The notes beneath the pieces are model-generated. The model had not been told where the DNA came from and searched no databases. It worked only from the letters and a program-made list of their open reading frames with translations. This document shows, piece after piece, positions 36,247-43,737 of a DNA stretch of 64,000 nucleotides. Location of the stretch: positions 1 to 64,000 of the forward strand of contig NEUU01000011.1 in the NCBI GenBank assembly GCA_002304345.1. Reading direction: 5' to 3'. Position 1 is the stretch's first letter. Every line of letters begins with the position of its first letter. The position numbers were made by a program, and so were the translations under genes. The stretch comes from Verrucomicrobia bacterium Tous-C9LFEB (lineage in GTDB: Bacteria > Verrucomicrobiota > Verrucomicrobiia > Methylacidiphilales > UBA1321).

Positions 36247-38340
36247 CTACTCCCTGATAATGGAAACGTCGTCGAAGTAAAGCTTGCCTGTAGCTCTCCA
36301 GAGAAAGAGATCCATCGCCAGCCGTTCCGCCCCATTCGGCACATCAATGACGGCGTTAATTTCCGTCCACGCCTTCGGAACTGGTGCCGTTGCCCATCCT
36401 GAGGGATTGACTCCATCCAGGACATGGCCCTTCCAATCGATCGATTGAAATTTAAGGGGAGTTTTGTTGGCCCCAGAAAAATATGCGAGGCGAATCAGCA
36501 TCCCAGTCTGACTGGGATCGGCACGAAAGTTTTCTCCCGCCCTCACCCACACGGTGACATGGTACGAACCGAGCTGAACGGCAAGAGGCATATTCGCCGG
36601 CGTAATGGCCATCCGCGCACCGGGTTCTGCGGCTTCCATGGCGGCACAAAATTGCCCCGAATGGGTGTCAGTTTCGCTCAAAGTAAACACACACCCTTTC
36701 TCCTGGCTGTCGGCGGGAATGTAGGGAGATTTCCAACGGCTCATGCCAGCCTCGAAACCCGGATTGGGAATCAGATTTTCCGCCCGTGCCGTGAAGGATA
36801 TGGCCAGAAAAAGCATGACCGAGATCCCAAGAAAGCCCACGCGATTGGTGCTTATCGTCTGCCTGTTCCGCCGATAGATAACTCCAAACACGAGTAGCAG
36901 TCCTGCCATCATAAACATCCAGATGCGCGGTTCGGGAACCGATATGATGGTAAACTGCAGCAGATTGCCATCACCGCCATAGCTGAACGTTCCGGCCCAA
37001 CCCGACTCAACCGCCGCTTGAGAAAGTGTGAATGTACTCAGCGCAATCCCCGTCGTAGTGCCGCCAAAACTGATGAGGTCGAGCGTTTGGTTCAGGATAT
37101 CCCCGCCGTTATAGATGAAGTCAAACGCGATGCTGTTGTCGCCCCCCAACGCCGAACCTGTCATTGCCGTGTTACTGAGAGTGATCAGATCCTGAGTGAC
37201 GCCGAGCCGGAATTCGATGGTGGCATTCCCTTGAAATAGAAGACCGACACTCGATGAACTGCCACCGGCCAATGTCAACGTTCCGGCCGTGTCGGGCGTG
37301 CCTGCCTGCAGAATCCCACCGTTTTCGACAACGATGCCACGGATCGATGATCCGGTTGAAAGAGTGATCGTGCCGTTGATGCCCAACGTGGCCCCATTTT
37401 TCACCACATAATCGCCTTGCCCGTTGACGTTGGTAATCCCGGTGCCGTAAGAACCGTTCAGATAAAGTTTGCCACCCTCCACTGTCGTCTGTCCGGCGTA
37501 GCCGCCGCTGCCATTCACGGCGAGCGTACCGGAGCCCGCTTTGACGAAGGCCAGAATATTGTCGGTACGGGTTTGGTTGGCTCCGATTGATCCGTTGAAG
37601 GTGGTATTGGCAGACTGTTCGACCCGAAGCGTCCGGGTGCCAGCCGTGTTGCTGTAGGTGCCATCCAGTTTGACGGTACCTGTGCCGGACAATTGGCCGA
37701 TCGTCGCTGTGCTGCCAACCAGACCGTAGCCAACTTCCAGATTACCGCCCTCCAGCGTCACCTTGGTGTCAACACCCGTGGCGTTTGCCCCGGTGGATGC
37801 CGTGCTGCCGATCACCAGACTCACCGTCGAAGTGGACGAACCGATGATGGTCGCGGTACCGTTCCAGGCAGAGGTGCCGTTGAGAGAAATCTTGAGCGAA
37901 GTACCTCCCGAAGTCCGATCATCCCGAACGGTGAAGTCACCACTGCCACCACCGGTAATGATCAAACCGCGAGTCACAGACGTCGTGCCTGAAGCGTAAA
38001 AAGTAGCGCCATTATCGATCGTAAGTGTTCCTACGGTGGCGTTCCATACGTGAATATTCGGATTCGCCGTAACGATTTCCGCGTCATAGCCATTGGTCCA
38101 TGCGGTCGATGCAGAACCGGTCGACGTGGTGGCCCACGGAAAAACAGTGGTACTTGTCGACCAACTGTTGTCTCCCGCAGTCCAGTAGAGCGTTGTAGCG
38201 GAAGCTCGGTGGCCACCCCCTACCGTCGCGAGACAAAAGGCGATGAATGCGACCGCTACTCGGATACACGGTGTGGACGAACCTCTGTGGAATAAGACGT
38301 ACCTCATGAGAGACCGGAAAGACAGGCGTGGAGATGTCAT
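36247..38340 (-). CDS. PEP-CTERM beta-strand-repeat protein fused to a second exported CBM-like protein
   Basis: A 697-residue open frame with two exported units. Residues 1 to about 500 form a signal peptide (AVAFIAFCLATVGGGHRASA), Gly/Thr/Ser-rich autotransporter-type beta-strand repeats, and VPEPRIWMFMMAGLLLVFGVIYRRNRQ, a complete PEP-CTERM tail. After it, in the same frame, comes VGFLGISVMLFLAISFTARA, which looks like a fresh signal peptide, then a CBM4/9-like domain (NLIPNPGFEAGMSRW to LYFDDVSI). A GTG at 36840 or ATG at 36816 could start the second unit independently. A TAA one base out of frame sits between the units. This is either a recent fusion of two genes or an internal-start arrangement. 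The gene is next to a 2-hydroxyacid dehydrogenase and a LacI gene. Confidence 0.75.
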   Translation of the reverse strand: MTSPRLSFRSLMRYVLFHRGSSTPCIRVAVAFIAFCLATVGGGHRASATTLYWTAGDNSWSTSTTVFPWATTSTGSASTAWTNGYDAEIVTANPNIHVWNATVGTLTIDNGATFYASGTTSVTRGLIITGGGSGDFTVRDDRTSGGTSLKISLNGTSAWNGTATIIGSSTSTVSLVIGSTASTGANATGVDTKVTLEGGNLEVGYGLVGSTATIGQLSGTGTVKLDGTYSNTAGTRTLRVEQSANTTFNGSIGANQTRTDNILAFVKAGSGTLAVNGSGGYAGQTTVEGGKLYLNGSYGTGITNVNGQGDYVVKNGATLGINGTITLSTGSSIRGIVVENGGILQAGTPDTAGTLTLAGGSSSSVGLLFQGNATIEFRLGVTQDLITLSNTAMTGSALGGDNSIAFDFIYNGGDILNQTLDLISFGGTTTGIALSTFTLSQAAVESGWAGTFSYGGDGNLLQFTIISVPEPRIWMFMMAGLLLVFGVIYRRNRQTISTNRVGFLGISVMLFLAISFTARAENLIPNPGFEAGMSRWKSPYIPADSQEKGCVFTLSETDTHSGQFCAAMEAAEPGARMAITPANMPLAVQLGSYHVTVWVRAGENFRADPSQTGMLIRLAYFSGANKTPLKFQSIDWKGHVLDGVNPSGWATAPVPKAWTEINAVIDVPNGAERLAMDLFLWRATGKLYFDDVSIIRE

Positions 38341-38405
38341 AGTTTTTTTCGGGTTAGGGATGGACTAGTGTTCAAATTGCGATCATTGCCGACAAGGTGG
38401 ATTCA

Positions 38406-38427
38406 AGTAACACAGTTTATCAACTTT
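38406..38427 (+). repeat. Direct repeat AGTAACACAGTTTATC, copy 1
   Basis: AGTAACACAGTTTATC followed by AACTTT. It lies 66 bases upstream of the PEP-CTERM/CBM gene. The same sequence recurs at 39558-39580, and its first 9 bases recur inverted at 40617-40625. It is a candidate operator for the neighbouring LacI regulator. Confidence 0.55.
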
Positions 38428-38439
38428 CTGCGCCATGCC

Positions 38440-39516
38440 TCAGGTTGCACGATCATACTGACTGAGCGTGATCCTGTTGCGGAGCGTTTCGCCCTTCAGA
38501 TAGCGAGAAAGGTTTTCCAGCGCAGTCTGACCGCAGAGGGGGAATTCGGAATGCGTCGGCCCGGCGATGTGCGGTGAGAGAACGATTTGCGGCGTCATAT
38601 ACAGACGATCCGTCGACCGCACCGGATCCTCCCAGCACACATCCACCGCTACGCGCAGACGGCCACGGGAGGCTTCTTGTATCAGCGCGGGTTCGTCAAT
38701 TACCCTCCCCCGGCCGACGTTGACGAATACAGCTCCATCCGGCAAAGCCGCCAGGATGTTCGCGCTGACGCTTCCGGTGCTGGACGCGGTCAACGCTTCG
38801 CATTCGAACAGGACCTCACTTCGGCCGAACAAATCGTGCAGGGAATCCGCGGATGTGGCGCCATGCTCTTCAATAAATGCCCGGGGCACTCCTTCGGACC
38901 AGACGGCAATCGGTGTCCGGAACGGCTTGAGTAAGCGGATCAACGCACGGGCAATCCGACCGAATCCATGAATGCCCACACGGCGACCGAACAACGTGCA
39001 GGTCTTGAGTCGATTTACCGGATGCTCAAAGTACGAGGGACCGTCGGCAATCAGAGGCCGCCAGTCTGGAACATTGCGTAGAGCCGCCAGTGCCAGAAGG
39101 AGCGCGTGCTCGGCCACCGGCTCGGCGGGAGCATCCCCCCAGTTGGTGACAACGCCGCCCCGCTCAATAAAACGCCGCGGCACATGACGCACTGACCCGG
39201 CAATGTGACAAACATAGCGTAACGGGCTGTCCTCGGCGCAGGCAAACGCCTCGGGTATGGCGCCTGTCGACCAGCAGGAAACAATCACCTCGGGCCGAGT
39301 GGTTTCGAGTACTTGGTTCCAGGCGGCCATGTGATTGCGCTTCCCGTCAAACCAGTGAATGGAAGCGTCGTCGATGCCCTTCCAATCGGGCAGGAATTCG
39401 CCCCTCTCCTCTGGACTAAGCGAAAACAAGATGGAGCGGGACCGCGACCTCACGGATAACGGCACCGTTGCAATGGGAGAGCAGGCAGAGTCGAGACGTA
39501 TCATGGTATCCGACAC
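38440..39516 (-). CDS. D-isomer-specific 2-hydroxyacid dehydrogenase family protein
   Basis: A 358-residue cytoplasmic NAD-dependent dehydrogenase. The nucleotide-binding stretch is VGIHGFGRIARALIRLL; FVNVGRGRVIDEPAL and AVDVCWEDP are the conserved cofactor and catalytic-loop motifs, and SPHIAG holds the catalytic histidine. The start is GTG at 39516, or ATG at 39504. It sits between a LacI regulator (upstream, same strand, 52 bases) and the PEP-CTERM/CBM gene. A role in sugar-acid metabolism (for example 2-keto or hydroxy acids from uronates) is likely. Confidence 0.82.
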   Translation of the reverse strand: MSDTMIRLDSACSPIATVPLSVRSRSRSILFSLSPEERGEFLPDWKGIDDASIHWFDGKRNHMAAWNQVLETTRPEVIVSCWSTGAIPEAFACAEDSPLRYVCHIAGSVRHVPRRFIERGGVVTNWGDAPAEPVAEHALLLALAALRNVPDWRPLIADGPSYFEHPVNRLKTCTLFGRRVGIHGFGRIARALIRLLKPFRTPIAVWSEGVPRAFIEEHGATSADSLHDLFGRSEVLFECEALTASSTGSVSANILAALPDGAVFVNVGRGRVIDEPALIQEASRGRLRVAVDVCWEDPVRSTDRLYMTPQIVLSPHIAGPTHSEFPLCGQTALENLSRYLKGETLRNRITLSQYDRAT

Positions 39517-39557
39517 TCACGCTAGGACCGGCGTGGCCGCAAAACCATCTTCTCGAC

Positions 39558-39580
39558 AGTAACACAGTTTATCTAACTTT
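39558..39580 (+). repeat. Direct repeat AGTAACACAGTTTATC, copy 2
   Basis: AGTAACACAGTTTATC then TAACTTT, covering the end of the LacI gene and lying 42 bases upstream of the dehydrogenase start. It matches copy 1 at 38406 over 16 contiguous bases plus the following AACTTT. Confidence 0.55.
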
Positions 39581-40615
39581 AAGACGGCGTAACGTTTTGC
39601 CGCAATTCCATTCTGTCTCCACGAGAATTTGCTGGCAGAGACGCGGCACGCCCGTCTCGCCACGCTGAATCATGGCAACAACCTGGTTTGCGGCAACTTC
39701 TCCTACATGGAACGGGTTTTCCTGCACACCCGAAACGGAAGGCGTATAGTTGTGAGGCAGGGAACAACAGGCAATCCCGACCTCACGCGGCACATCAAGC
39801 TTCGCCTTCCGCGCCAGCAAGTCCAGACCTGCACCGATGAGAATGGCGTCCGGAGAATACTTGCGATACCACCGCAGCAAGCCCTCAGCGTCACCCTCAT
39901 TCTCAAGAATCAGCGGTGGAATCTTCCGCTGCGTGGGGAATCGAATGTGGGTGTCGGCGAGATAGCCCGACAGGCAAGTATGCAAAATTCTCTGATCGTG
40001 AACCTTCGTCATCATGAACCCGATGCGTTTGTAACCGAGTGCGTACATTTCCTCCATGGCCTGGAGCGTCGCACGGTAATGAGATGTGGTAACGCAGTGG
40101 AGCCGCGGCGAGGCAAGCGTGTAGCCGAAAGTAACCGAGGAAAATTCCTCCCAGGGAAATTCCAGCTTCATGTTCGGCTGCGGTTGCGGACAGACCAGAA
40201 TGCCGCGGATATTGCGCGACCGGAAAATGCCCGCAAGTCGGTCAGGTGGCATTCCGGTGTCGCCCAGGTTGAACACCTCCAGATTAAACCCATGCACACT
40301 GGCTTGCTGGGAAGCCCCCTTAAAGTATTGGACAAAGGCGGCAATCTTTTTCCAGCTAAAAGGCGAAAAGTCATTCACCAGCCATGCCAGCGTTCCCTGA
40401 AAGGCCCGGGGACGCAGTCGATTGCGATAAGCCGCCAAGGCCGAGAGCATGGGGTCCGGTGCGTAACCGATTTTTTCCGCGATCTCGCGGATTCGTTTAC
40501 GCGTGCTTTCCGGAATATTGGGGAAGTTCTTCAGCGCCATGCACACCGTCGTGCGATGCACACCGGCCAGACGCGCAATATCGGCCTGGGTGGGACGTTT
40601 CTCCGGAATAGTCAC
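39569..40615 (-). CDS. LacI-family (XylR-like) transcriptional regulator
   Basis: A 348-residue regulator. The helix-turn-helix is RPTQADIARLAGVHRTTVCMALKN with hinge GYAPDPMLSALAAYRNRLRP, closely like the regulator at 11591. A divergent sensor domain follows. The start is uncertain: GTG at 40615 is chosen because it lies just before the helix-turn-helix and leaves room for a promoter; a TTG at 40681 and a GTG at 40651 would extend it into the divergent promoter region. It is divergent from the heparinase-like lyase and upstream of the dehydrogenase. Motifs AGTAACACA near all three neighbouring transcription units suggest its regulon. Confidence 0.83.
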   Translation of the reverse strand: MTIPEKRPTQADIARLAGVHRTTVCMALKNFPNIPESTRKRIREIAEKIGYAPDPMLSALAAYRNRLRPRAFQGTLAWLVNDFSPFSWKKIAAFVQYFKGASQQASVHGFNLEVFNLGDTGMPPDRLAGIFRSRNIRGILVCPQPQPNMKLEFPWEEFSSVTFGYTLASPRLHCVTTSHYRATLQAMEEMYALGYKRIGFMMTKVHDQRILHTCLSGYLADTHIRFPTQRKIPPLILENEGDAEGLLRWYRKYSPDAILIGAGLDLLARKAKLDVPREVGIACCSLPHNYTPSVSGVQENPFHVGEVAANQVVAMIQRGETGVPRLCQQILVETEWNCGKTLRRLKVR

Positions 40616-40689
40616 ATGTGTTACTAAAAGCCCAATTGCATCTTTTGTCACGTTAAATGAGAATTCTTGTATAGAATCCAATTAATCTC
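40612..40689. promoter_or_regulatory. Divergent promoter region between LacI and heparinase-like lyase
   Basis: This short region contains CACATGTG with AGTAACACA on the minus strand (40617-40625), ATTGCAT (40635-40641), TTGTCA (40635-40640 region onwards) and TATAGA near the lyase start. These would serve as operator and plus-strand promoter parts. Exact transcription start is not determinable. Confidence 0.4.
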
Positions 40690-43041
40690 ATGCGCCTATT
40701 CATAGCCTCACTTCTCTTCTGTACCGTCACGGTGCTCCACGCGTCCGAATCACTGCCCAAAATCACCCCGGCCGAAGTGGCCGCGTACCGCAAAGCTCAC
40801 GAGGCGGAGTGGCTATCACACATAAAAACGGGAGAGCCCCGTCTGTTTTACAAGGCCGAGGACTGGTCCGCCCTTAACGATCGGATCCGCCGTGCTCCGG
40901 CCCCCCTTTCTACCTGGTACAAGGATATGCTGACCGCGGCAGACCGGGTGATGGCAACGCCCTTACCAACCTACAAGACTCCCGAGGAACTGGCGGACAA
41001 TGATCGCAATACGTTGATCGTGGCACGACAGGAATTGTGGCAACGCGAGGTGGGAAACGAGCTGGTTCTTCTGGCAGTGGCTGCAAAGCTAAGCCCCTCG
41101 CCGGAGCCCTACCGCAAACGGATGCACGATCTTGTCCTGACTATCTGCCGATTTAACACGTGGGGAATCTCCGTCCGGATCAACGGCGACTTGGCCGCAG
41201 CCCATCTGATGCGGGGGATTTGCATGGCTTACGATTGGAATCGCGACCTGTTCAATCCAGAGGAAAAACAATTTCTTATCAAAACCATTCGTGAGCGGAT
41301 ACCGAACTTCCTGCAAGGTCTCTACGGCGGCGCCTTCTACGGTGGAGAATTCCAGGCCAATCATAATCACATTTCGATCGCCACCATGGGATTGACCGGA
41401 GCGACCTTTCTCGAAGAAATTCCGGAAGCGGCTGACTGGCTTGCCGGAGCGATGCTCGATTACGAGCGGATTGGCCAGGCGATGAATCCTGATGGCAGCT
41501 CGATCGAGGGCGTCGGTTACTGGAGTTACGGTCTCAGTTTTATCCTGAGTTTTATCGAAGGCGTCAAACACGTTGCCAACACTCAGCCCTTCTATGACGC
41601 TCCGTATCTGCGCAACGCCGGGCATTATCGCCTGGGAGCCAGCAGCCCGGACTTTCAATTCACCTTGATGTGGGGCGATGCGACCGGGAAGGATTACTAT
41701 GGCCCGCAACAACTGCTCTACCGCCTCGCCTCGCAGTATAAGGACGGCAGCATCCAATATCTCGCCGACAAACTGCCCTACCCTCCACTCAGTATCCGAC
41801 GCCAGGGTGGCGGATACGATTTCTTTCCATTCCTTGTCTTGTGGTACGACCCGTCGGTTTCCATCACGGTACCGAAAGAAGTGGATGTACTCCTGCCTGA
41901 CTGGGGCGTTGCGACGACCCGCAGCGGTTGGAGTTCCAAGGACTACCTTTTGTCACTGAAAGGCGGACTCAACAACACGCATCACTCCCATCTCGATGCC
42001 GGAGCGCTGAGTTTCTATTTCGACGGACAGTGGATGTTGCGAACGCCAGGGTATGGTTCCGGTGGACGCCTCCCTGGTTTTTGGGACAGCAAAGACAAAC
42101 GCTGGACGTTCTTCTCGAACTCGACAGAATCTCACACCGCCCTGCTTCTGAACGGACGCAACCAGAACTTCGATCCGAAGGCCACAGGCGAGATCGACGG
42201 ATTTGCCTCCGCTCCGGCCACTGCGTGGATCTCCGTCGATTTGCGCAGCGTCTATGCAGACGTCTCGAGTGCGCGCCGCCAGGTGTTTCATCGCCGCGGC
42301 AACTATCTGCTCGTTTTGGATTCCGTCTCGGCAGAAAAACCGGTCACGGCGGAGTGGCTGGCCCAAGTCCCACCTGAAGCTGCGGTAACCGACCGGGGTT
42401 TGGCGATCGGCGCAGGTGGCAGCCTGCTAAAGGTCCGCCGCATCGGTGGCGACGGAAAATTCGCAAAACGTGCCCCCACGAGCCCAATAGTCGATGCGTC
42501 CTCAATGAAAGTGGAAACCTATGCCCTGAAGGATGCAGGTTCAGACGTATCCTTTGTGGTGCTTCTACAACCCCTGCTCGCTGACGACAAAACCACCAGT
42601 CTGGAGGCAGTTTCGGAACGTCGTGGCGCGGTGACAGAAGTCCGCGTGAAAACCGCCGAATGGTCGGACGATTTGGCCACACGCAATCCGGCAGGCGCAT
42701 TAACGCTCGGCACCGGTGACAACTCTGCGTCAGCCACCGCAGTGCTCCTTCACCAAAGAATTACGGGAAACACCCGGAGCGATCTCTTCGCCACCATGGC
42801 TCGCGAAGTTTCATCGTCGTGGTTTACAGCCAAGTCCGCGGAACCGTTTTCTTTTGAGACCTCGACCGATGCGACCGGCGGATATCGGATTACATTGACG
42901 ACACCTTTCAACGGCTCGATTAAACCCGCAGCAGGACTGGCACTTCACAACGCTGAAAAGAAACCGATTAGCTTGGAAAAGGCCGTTTCGCTGGCAGCAG
43001 GGACATATCTTCTTCTTCCTGTAAAAACAGCTACGCGCTAA
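40690..43041 (+). CDS. Secreted heparinase II/III-like polysaccharide lyase
   Basis: A 783-residue exported enzyme. The signal peptide is MRLFIASLLFCTVTVLHAS. An alpha/alpha-toroid domain with NHNHISI (about residue 222) and GSSIEGVGYWSYG (about 268) is followed by a beta-sandwich domain starting near residue 400 that contains HHSHLDAGALSFYFDGQW (about 431) and STESHTALLLNG. These match heparinase II/alginate lyase-like lyases, whose catalytic Tyr and His residues lie in such motifs. It should cleave uronic-acid-containing polysaccharide. It is followed by a pseudopilin gene 17 bases later and is divergent from LacI. Confidence 0.82.
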   Translation: MRLFIASLLFCTVTVLHASESLPKITPAEVAAYRKAHEAEWLSHIKTGEPRLFYKAEDWSALNDRIRRAPAPLSTWYKDMLTAADRVMATPLPTYKTPEELADNDRNTLIVARQELWQREVGNELVLLAVAAKLSPSPEPYRKRMHDLVLTICRFNTWGISVRINGDLAAAHLMRGICMAYDWNRDLFNPEEKQFLIKTIRERIPNFLQGLYGGAFYGGEFQANHNHISIATMGLTGATFLEEIPEAADWLAGAMLDYERIGQAMNPDGSSIEGVGYWSYGLSFILSFIEGVKHVANTQPFYDAPYLRNAGHYRLGASSPDFQFTLMWGDATGKDYYGPQQLLYRLASQYKDGSIQYLADKLPYPPLSIRRQGGGYDFFPFLVLWYDPSVSITVPKEVDVLLPDWGVATTRSGWSSKDYLLSLKGGLNNTHHSHLDAGALSFYFDGQWMLRTPGYGSGGRLPGFWDSKDKRWTFFSNSTESHTALLLNGRNQNFDPKATGEIDGFASAPATAWISVDLRSVYADVSSARRQVFHRRGNYLLVLDSVSAEKPVTAEWLAQVPPEAAVTDRGLAIGAGGSLLKVRRIGGDGKFAKRAPTSPIVDASSMKVETYALKDAGSDVSFVVLLQPLLADDKTTSLEAVSERRGAVTEVRVKTAEWSDDLATRNPAGALTLGTGDNSASATAVLLHQRITGNTRSDLFATMAREVSSSWFTAKSAEPFSFETSTDATGGYRITLTTPFNGSIKPAAGLALHNAEKKPISLEKAVSLAAGTYLLLPVKTATR

Positions 43042-43058
43042 GAATAAACCCACGTTCC

Positions 43059-43709
43059 ATGAACACGCAACGGTTCCCCTCCAACCGAGCCAGAGGTTTC
43101 ACCCTGGTTGAGTTGCTGGTAACCGTTGCCATCATTGGAGTGCTTGCGGGCCTCTCATTATCATTCTCCCGGACCGCTACAGAGAACGTCCGGGCCATGA
43201 AATGTTCCTCGCAGATGCGATCAATCTGGCAGGCAATCAACCTCTACAAAGCGGAACACGATAATTTTTTCCCACCCAACCGGGCTCGTTCCGACGGAAC
43301 GATTGACAACTGCTGGGTCTATTTGATTCGCCCCTATCTGGGCATTAACCAGACCGACAAGTACGGAACAGGAGCCAAAGCCATGGCCGCGTTGGTAACC
43401 TGCCCCTCGACAACGGGAAGTGAAATCCCGACAAACTGGTGGGAGTCCAACTATTCAGTGAGTCTCTATTTAAATCCAGACGGCTCTTCTGTGAAGGATT
43501 TCGTCAAAAATCCCAGTCAGACAATGATGCTGATCGAGACCTTGAGCAAAAACCGGGCAATCTCCTGGACGCCGCCGCCATTGACGCAAATTGCCTATCG
43601 CCATCTCAATCACTCCAATGTTTTGTTCTTCGACGGACACGTCGAAAAACTCCAGTCCAGTCAAGTCCCCACCAACATGAACGACGTTTTCTGGGGAACA
43701 TCGAATTGA
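43059..43709 (+). CDS. Lone pseudopilin with C-terminal DGHVE motif
   Basis: A 216-residue prepilin-like protein. The leader ends in RARG, then FTLVELLVTVAIIGVLAGLSL: canonical Gly at -1 and Glu at +5. NVLFFDGHVEKLQ near the C-terminus is the typical family ending. The gene follows the lyase by 17 bases and is probably on the same transcript. Paralogues are at 25750 and 46151, each beside a secreted hydrolase. Confidence 0.85.
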   Translation: MNTQRFPSNRARGFTLVELLVTVAIIGVLAGLSLSFSRTATENVRAMKCSSQMRSIWQAINLYKAEHDNFFPPNRARSDGTIDNCWVYLIRPYLGINQTDKYGTGAKAMAALVTCPSTTGSEIPTNWWESNYSVSLYLNPDGSSVKDFVKNPSQTMMLIETLSKNRAISWTPPPLTQIAYRHLNHSNVLFFDGHVEKLQSSQVPTNMNDVFWGTSN

Positions 43710-43737
43710 TTTCTCAAGGTCGTATCGTGACCCAGAC

